The notes under the pieces are model-generated. The model made no database searches, was not told the origin of the DNA, and saw only the letters and a program-made list of their open reading frames with translations. From Cohnella rhizoplanae (GTDB lineage Bacteria > Bacillota > Bacilli > Paenibacillales > Paenibacillaceae), in the NCBI RefSeq assembly GCF_948329515.1, contig NZ_CAOJCN010000008.1, forward strand, positions 1 through 64,000: a stretch of 64,000 nt of DNA, given 5' to 3'. Both the position numbers and the translations under genes were made by a program. Of the stretch, positions 59,609 to 64,000 are shown piece after piece; positions within the stretch are counted from its first letter, which is position 1; every line of letters begins with the position of its first letter.

Positions 59609-61486
59609 TTACAACGTCCCGTTAATATAACCCGCCTTCACCAGCAATCGGTGCGCCATGGCCGCCGTCTCCGCGCGGGTGATCCCCGCGCTCGGGTTCA
59701 GCTTGCCTCCGTTGCCTTGGGCGAGACCGGCGTCGACGACGGACGCGACCGCGTCCCTCGCCCAGGCGCCGATGCTGCCGGCATCCGCGAATCCGCTCAG
59801 AACGTCGCCGGCGGCGCGGCCGCTACCTGCCCCGAGGTCGGCCAACTTCATCGCGCGGGCGAGCATCGCCATCGCTTCTTGCCTGGTGATCGGAGCGCCA
59901 GGCTTGAATGTACCGTCGCTATAACCGCCCGCGATCCCGTAGGAAGCCGCGATTCGAACCGCTCCCCCGTACCAACTGCCGTCCGGTATGTCGGCGTAGG
60001 CAGCCGCGACTCCCGTTCCCTGCTCGACATGCAGTCCCAGCCCTCTTGTCAGGATCGAGACGAACTCGGCGCGCGTGACGCCGCGATTCGGTTCGAACGC
60101 CGTTGCCGTCGCGCCGTTCACGACCAGCCTGGAGGCCAGATCGTTCACGTCGTCGCGGCTCCAATGAGAGGCCACGTCGGCGAAGGCCTTCGGGTGCCAG
60201 ATCACCGTATATTCGCTATTCGTCAGGCTGCGGATCGTCGCATAATATTTCCCTTCTTTTTGCGAGACGATCGTCGGCACATGCGAGACCGTACCGTCAT
60301 CGTTCAGCACGACGCCCGTCGTGATGCGAGCCGGGTCGACGCCGTCGGGCAGCGCCACGGTCCGCTCGACGTAACTGCTGAACCGGTTGACGGCGATGAC
60401 TTTGCCCGCATGAGAGGCATAGACCTCAAAGCTCACGGGCTTCGCCACCTGGGAAGCGCCGGCGTTTTGCGCAGCCTGCTCTATCTTCTCGATCGCCGAG
60501 TCATCAGGGTCGGCGATGCGGACGCTGATCTCGATATCCTGCAGGGCGATGTCCTTGCCGATCTGCGAGGCGATGGCATCGATGCGGATCTGCGAGGCTG
60601 GCAGCGTGTACCCGCCCTTGTCCGTTTCGATCTGCAGAACCGCTTCCTTGCTCTCCATCGTTTTCACCAGCTTGCCGTTCAGCTTAGAGACGATGAGGCC
60701 GGATGCATCGCCGCGCGCGTCCAGGAGCAGCGTTTTCGTCTCGTTGCCGGCGATGCGCGCCTCTACGGCATCGTTATCTACGGCGATGTTCGCCACATCG
60801 CGGCCGTCAATCTTATCCCGCGTGACGGTCGCCGACTTCGGCTGGACTTGCCCGTCGATATAGACCTTCAGATCCGCGGCAGCAGGCGCCGCGCTGCTTG
60901 GGCTGCTGACGCTCAGCCGGCCGGCTTCGACGCTGACCGTCAGCGCATTCGGCTTGTTCCCGACGAACGTGCCGCCGGTGAACGACAGGTTCTCCGCGCT
61001 CGCTGCGTCGACGGACAAGGTCTGGCTGCCTGTTTGGTTCTTGGCTTCAACTTTGATCTCGAACAGCGTCTGCTCGGACGCGATCGGATGCTCCGCTTCG
61101 CTGCCCGTGCTCGGATCGATCCAGGCGGCCCGCAGCCATCCTGCGGCATTGTCGAAGCTCGATTGGATGCAGCCCTGCGCGTCGGTCAGGCATGCCGCTT
61201 CGTCGGCGTTGCCGTATTCCGGCGTGACGGATACGACCTCAACCGCTTTGGGATCGTAGTCGATCTGTACGTTGTACGAGGCGATCGCCTTTTCCGTCTT
61301 GACCGAGACCGGAATGGTCGTCGTGCTGCCGGTCGTTACGGATGCTTGTCCGATGACGAGCCGCACGTCGGCAGACGCCGGCTCGGCCGAAGCCGTGCCG
61401 TAGAAGCCTACAGGAATGCCCAGGAGCAGGGTCAAGACGAACAGCGCCGCCCGGAGAGCGGGGGACATACGATTGCGTGTGCTCAT
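59609..61486 (-). CDS. Cohesin-domain protein with C-terminal SLH triplet
   Basis: A 625-residue cell-surface protein. A signal peptide (1-34) is followed by a cohesin-like domain (about 40-190: VRLVIGQASVTTGSTTTIPVSVKT--AIASYNVQIDYDP-AVEVVSV). A middle region (about 200-420) resembles the strand-rich spacer of other SLH proteins. Three SLH domains (about 437-625) contain AFADVASHWSRDDVNDL, ITRQEAMAMLARAM and ITRAETAAMAHRLL. In clostridia this plan anchors dockerin-bearing enzymes to the wall. No dockerin is visible in the window. GGAGG lies six bases before the ATG. It lies just downstream of the Ig-repeat protein on the same strand. Confidence 0.75.
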   Translation of the reverse strand: MSTRNRMSPALRAALFVLTLLLGIPVGFYGTASAEPASADVRLVIGQASVTTGSTTTIPVSVKTEKAIASYNVQIDYDPKAVEVVSVTPEYGNADEAACLTDAQGCIQSSFDNAAGWLRAAWIDPSTGSEAEHPIASEQTLFEIKVEAKNQTGSQTLSVDAASAENLSFTGGTFVGNKPNALTVSVEAGRLSVSSPSSAAPAAADLKVYIDGQVQPKSATVTRDKIDGRDVANIAVDNDAVEARIAGNETKTLLLDARGDASGLIVSKLNGKLVKTMESKEAVLQIETDKGGYTLPASQIRIDAIASQIGKDIALQDIEISVRIADPDDSAIEKIEQAAQNAGASQVAKPVSFEVYASHAGKVIAVNRFSSYVERTVALPDGVDPARITTGVVLNDDGTVSHVPTIVSQKEGKYYATIRSLTNSEYTVIWHPKAFADVASHWSRDDVNDLASRLVVNGATATAFEPNRGVTRAEFVSILTRGLGLHVEQGTGVAAAYADIPDGSWYGGAVRIAASYGIAGGYSDGTFKPGAPITRQEAMAMLARAMKLADLGAGSGRAAGDVLSGFADAGSIGAWARDAVASVVDAGLAQGNGGKLNPSAGITRAETAAMAHRLLVKAGYINGTL

Positions 61487-61545
61487 GGTGAACCTCCGTT
61501 ATGTTAGTATCCTGTTGTTAAAATGGAACGCCGTTTAGCGTTAAG

Positions 61546-64000
61546 TTAGTTTGTATGGGTTCCGAAATACTGCAGCGTACCCTTCGGGAAGCTGTTCCAC
61601 TGTCCCAGCTGGAACTTCGGCGAGCCGCCGAACGTCTGCGGTTTGCGAATAATCGTGCCGCCGCTCGCCATGAACTTGAGATCCGTCGTCGCGGTCGGAT
61701 CGCCCAGCACGTCGATTACCTTCCCGCTTCCGTCCTTGAGGACGATCGCCGTCACGGAGAAGCTGTTCGGATTGTACAGGTCCAGCTCGTCGTTAAAGTA
61801 CCAGATGTTCATGATATCCATCGCGTCGTAGAAGATCGTATCGATATAGATAAACGGCATGTTCGGAATGATTTTCAGAATCGGAACGGTCGTCGTCGAG
61901 ATCTGCTGCGTCGCTTTCATGTATTTGTATACGACGACGCTGTAGCCGGTCGCTTCCTGAGCGGACGTGTTGAATAACTCGAGCGCGATCCGTCCGTCTC
62001 CGGCATCCAGATATTGCGAAAAGTAAGGACCCGGAATCTCCTCGATCGTCCTGAACCACCAGTCGGTATTCGCGCTCATAGCCGGGCTGGCAGAGCCGTC
62101 CGCGCTCGCGAACGCGCCGGCTTCCATGGTCACGTAATACTCCGTCAGATTGTTCAGCATGTTCGGCTGAATGGTGACCGTCGCCCCGCTGATCGTCACT
62201 TTGGAAGAATCGTTCGCCGAGATGTTCTGCAAAAGGAAACCGTCCGATCTTCGGATCATCCGGATCGTCTTCCCCGGTACCGCCGTGACGGCCTTGTCGA
62301 ACGTAAGACTGAGCGTGCCCCGCTTGTCCGCGTCCGTCGCGCCAACGGCCGGGGTGCGGCTCGCGATAGACAGCACGCGAGGCTTGGCCGTGATCGTCAT
62401 GGCATCCGACGTGATCGTCTTGCCGCTCGCAAGTCCCGACGGCAGCACGGTCACGCTGAAGTCGGTCACGTCCGCGCCCATCGGCGTATCGTCGTAATCG
62501 AGACTGAGCATCAAGGTCTGATCGTCGATCTTGTCCGCGCTCAGGATGGTCACGCCTGCAGGGGCATGATTTAATTGAAGGTTCGCTTTATCGAAAACCT
62601 CATTGGAACCCGCATCCAGATCGTAGCGGAACTGGTCGCCCGTAATCGTAAGAAGCAGAATGGCGCCTCCGTCCGCGCTCATCTGCGCTTCGGTGAAGTC
62701 CGCAACGTTCTCCGCCCCGAAGACGCGCGAGTCCGCGGTGACGAACCGCCATGCGGTCTTGCCGCTGATCCCTGCGAAGGGATTGCCTGTCATGTCGGCG
62801 ATCGCGCCCGGCTCCACATTGACGTAATACGACGTCGCGTCGTCGAGCCCATCGTGCGCGATCGAGAGCGTCTTGCCGCTGACCGTCACGTTCGCCAGGT
62901 CGGACGCATCGAACTCGGCGAACAGGCTGTCGTCGGCCGCATAGCGAATCGCGATTTTCTTGCCGCTCACGGCTTTGATATTTTCGTTGAACGTAATCCG
63001 GATGTCGTCGGCGAGGCTCACGCCCGTCGCCTGATCGGACGGCGTCAGCGAAGCGATGACCGGCGCAGCCGTATCCGGCGTCGTGAACGTCCAGCCGGAG
63101 CTGCCTGCGTAGCCTGCGAAGCCGTTGCCGGCCGAATCCCGGAAAGCCCCGCTTGCAATCTCGATGTAGTAGCCCGTCTCGCTTGAGAGACCCGGATTGC
63201 GAATCGTCGCTTGCGTACCGCTGATCGTGACCTTGGACGTATCTCCGACCGTATAAGAGGCTACAACGCCGTCATCCGATGCCCGCTTAATCGCGATCGT
63301 ACCGCTATTCGCAACGACCGGCTCGCTGAACTCGATAACGAAGTCCGCGGTCAAGCTGACGCCCGTCGCCTGCTGAACGGGGCTTAGCGTCTCGGCCGTC
63401 GGCGCGATCGTATCCGGCGTGGCGAAGCGCCAGCCCGTTTTACTCGCGATTCCCGCGTACGCGTTGCCCTCCGCATCTTCGAATGCGCCTGCATCGACTT
63501 TTACGTAGTAGGCCGTATTCTCGTTCAATTGCAGGTTTTTCAGTTGGACCTGGTTCCCCTTCACGACCGCGCGATCGGTATCGGCCGCGTCGATCTTGAC
63601 GGCTTCCGAGTCGTCAGCGGCGTTGTACACGGTTATATACTTACCGCTGCCGGCCTGAACATTTTCGCTCAAGGTCAGCGTCAGATCGAGGTCCTTGCCG
63701 ACCGTCACGGCGCCGTCGACCGGCGTCCTCGACGTCAGCGTCGGCGCGATCGTATCCGGGGTCGTGAACGACCAGGCGCTCGAGCCGTTGATGGCCGGAG
63801 CCGCATTGCCCGCCAGGTCGGCGAAGGCGCCGGCCGGTACGTCCACGTAGTACGCGGCGTTGTCGCTTAGACCCGGGTTCTGAATAGTGACCGTGCCTCC
63901 GCTAATGGATACGTGCGACGAATCTTCAGCCAGGAAAATGGCCAGCGGCATCGACGGCGAAGCCGCGTCGTAGATCTTGATGACATGTCCAGCCACCGCC
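61546..64000 (-). CDS. SbsA/Big_5 Ig-like repeat surface protein, 5' end outside the window
   Basis: Only the C-terminal 816 or so residues are present; the frame stays open to the window edge. Four Big_5/SbsA-type Ig repeats of about 105 residues follow each other (TPDTIAPT---SP--QATGVS---D-----FSE-V-A-SG---I--ASD...N-GLS--T-YYV-V-AGAF-D-AGN-FAGI-G-TGW-F). An unlike spacer (about 430-535), a fifth repeat and a C-terminal domain of about 170 residues that recalls a lamin-tail-like fold complete it. It is probably a wall or S-layer protein. The stop is 59 bases before the cohesin gene ATG, so co-transcription is likely. Confidence 0.75.
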   Translation of the reverse strand, partial: AVAGHVIKIYDAASPSMPLAIFLAEDSSHVSISGGTVTIQNPGLSDNAAYYVDVPAGAFADLAGNAAPAINGSSAWSFTTPDTIAPTLTSRTPVDGAVTVGKDLDLTLTLSENVQAGSGKYITVYNAADDSEAVKIDAADTDRAVVKGNQVQLKNLQLNENTAYYVKVDAGAFEDAEGNAYAGIASKTGWRFATPDTIAPTAETLSPVQQATGVSLTADFVIEFSEPVVANSGTIAIKRASDDGVVASYTVGDTSKVTISGTQATIRNPGLSSETGYYIEIASGAFRDSAGNGFAGYAGSSGWTFTTPDTAAPVIASLTPSDQATGVSLADDIRITFNENIKAVSGKKIAIRYAADDSLFAEFDASDLANVTVSGKTLSIAHDGLDDATSYYVNVEPGAIADMTGNPFAGISGKTAWRFVTADSRVFGAENVADFTEAQMSADGGAILLLTITGDQFRYDLDAGSNEVFDKANLQLNHAPAGVTILSADKIDDQTLMLSLDYDDTPMGADVTDFSVTVLPSGLASGKTITSDAMTITAKPRVLSIASRTPAVGATDADKRGTLSLTFDKAVTAVPGKTIRMIRRSDGFLLQNISANDSSKVTISGATVTIQPNMLNNLTEYYVTMEAGAFASADGSASPAMSANTDWWFRTIEEIPGPYFSQYLDAGDGRIALELFNTSAQEATGYSVVVYKYMKATQQISTTTVPILKIIPNMPFIYIDTIFYDAMDIMNIWYFNDELDLYNPNSFSVTAIVLKDGSGKVIDVLGDPTATTDLKFMASGGTIIRKPQTFGGSPKFQLGQWNSFPKGTLQYFGTHTN

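Noticed and set aside
59537..61507. A 656-codon plus-strand frame opposite the cohesin/SLH gene
   Set aside because: Shadow frame: Arg-rich, no family pattern, no ribosome site, while the minus strand reads cohesin and three SLH domains.

Overview
This 64 kb window reads as a chromosomal segment of a spore-forming, surface-layer-bearing Gram-positive of the Paenibacillaceae (Paenibacillus or Cohnella type). The grounds are several giant secreted proteins with SLH anchors, a YesN-like AraC sensor beside an LplB/YtcP-type sugar ABC transporter, a SpoIIP-family amidase, a Spo0E-like relic, the dagK-rlmCD gene order known from Bacillus, strong AGGAGG ribosome sites, and frequent GTG and TTG starts. 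I see no rRNA, tRNA, CRISPR array, complete insertion sequence or prophage.

Layout. 0.2-14.7 kb: a secreted beta-helix protein, then small accessory genes (serine hydrolase, P-loop kinase, HAD phosphatase, ABM monooxygenase, DoxX, alpha/beta hydrolase, SpoIIP-like amidase, HEAT, YdeI, VOC, WYL regulator, Cthe_2159-like lipoprotein). Several carry readable control sites. A two-gene unit sits behind two LexA/SOS boxes. The hydrolase and DoxX genes share a bipartite promoter-like motif. A serine-hydrolase promoter carries two identical operator-like repeats, and a dyad lies in a divergent VOC/WYL-regulator intergenic region. 15-21.3 kb: a 2119-residue SLH protein with a Pro-Thr minisatellite. 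21.5-25.1 kb: a thiol-redox operon (peroxiredoxin, CcdA-like, thioredoxin-like) divergent from a two-component system.

25.3-37.2 kb: a polysaccharide-use locus. It has an 1866-residue modular lyase behind a likely cre site, and convergent to it a permease pair, a solute-binding lipoprotein and a membrane AraC sensor. 37.3-40.1 kb: SF0329-like, Dus and an AlkX/YcaQ-like glycosylase. 40.1-43.5 kb: a decaying stretch with a headless stalk-domain ORF, a 48-base relic of a histidine-kinase 3' end, mazEF, a Spo0E-like gene with an amber codon, and an SLH-like scrap.

42.7-54.0 kb: a 2441-residue SLH/InlB-repeat protein and a 7TMR-DISM histidine kinase, flanked by two nearly identical response-regulator genes in inverted orientation. 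54.0-57.9 kb: housekeeping genes (RlmD-type methyltransferase, DagK, CbiX). 58.0-64.0 kb: a second surface cluster with a secreted protein, a cohesin-plus-SLH protein and an Ig-like-repeat protein running off the window.

Main themes: cell-surface display, glycan degradation and uptake, and membrane sensing. The points most worth a second look are the SOS-boxed WYL-like pair, the shared ECF-type motif, the inverted response-regulator duplication around a giant surface gene, and the cohesin/SLH cluster. All family calls are by eye; no database search was run.
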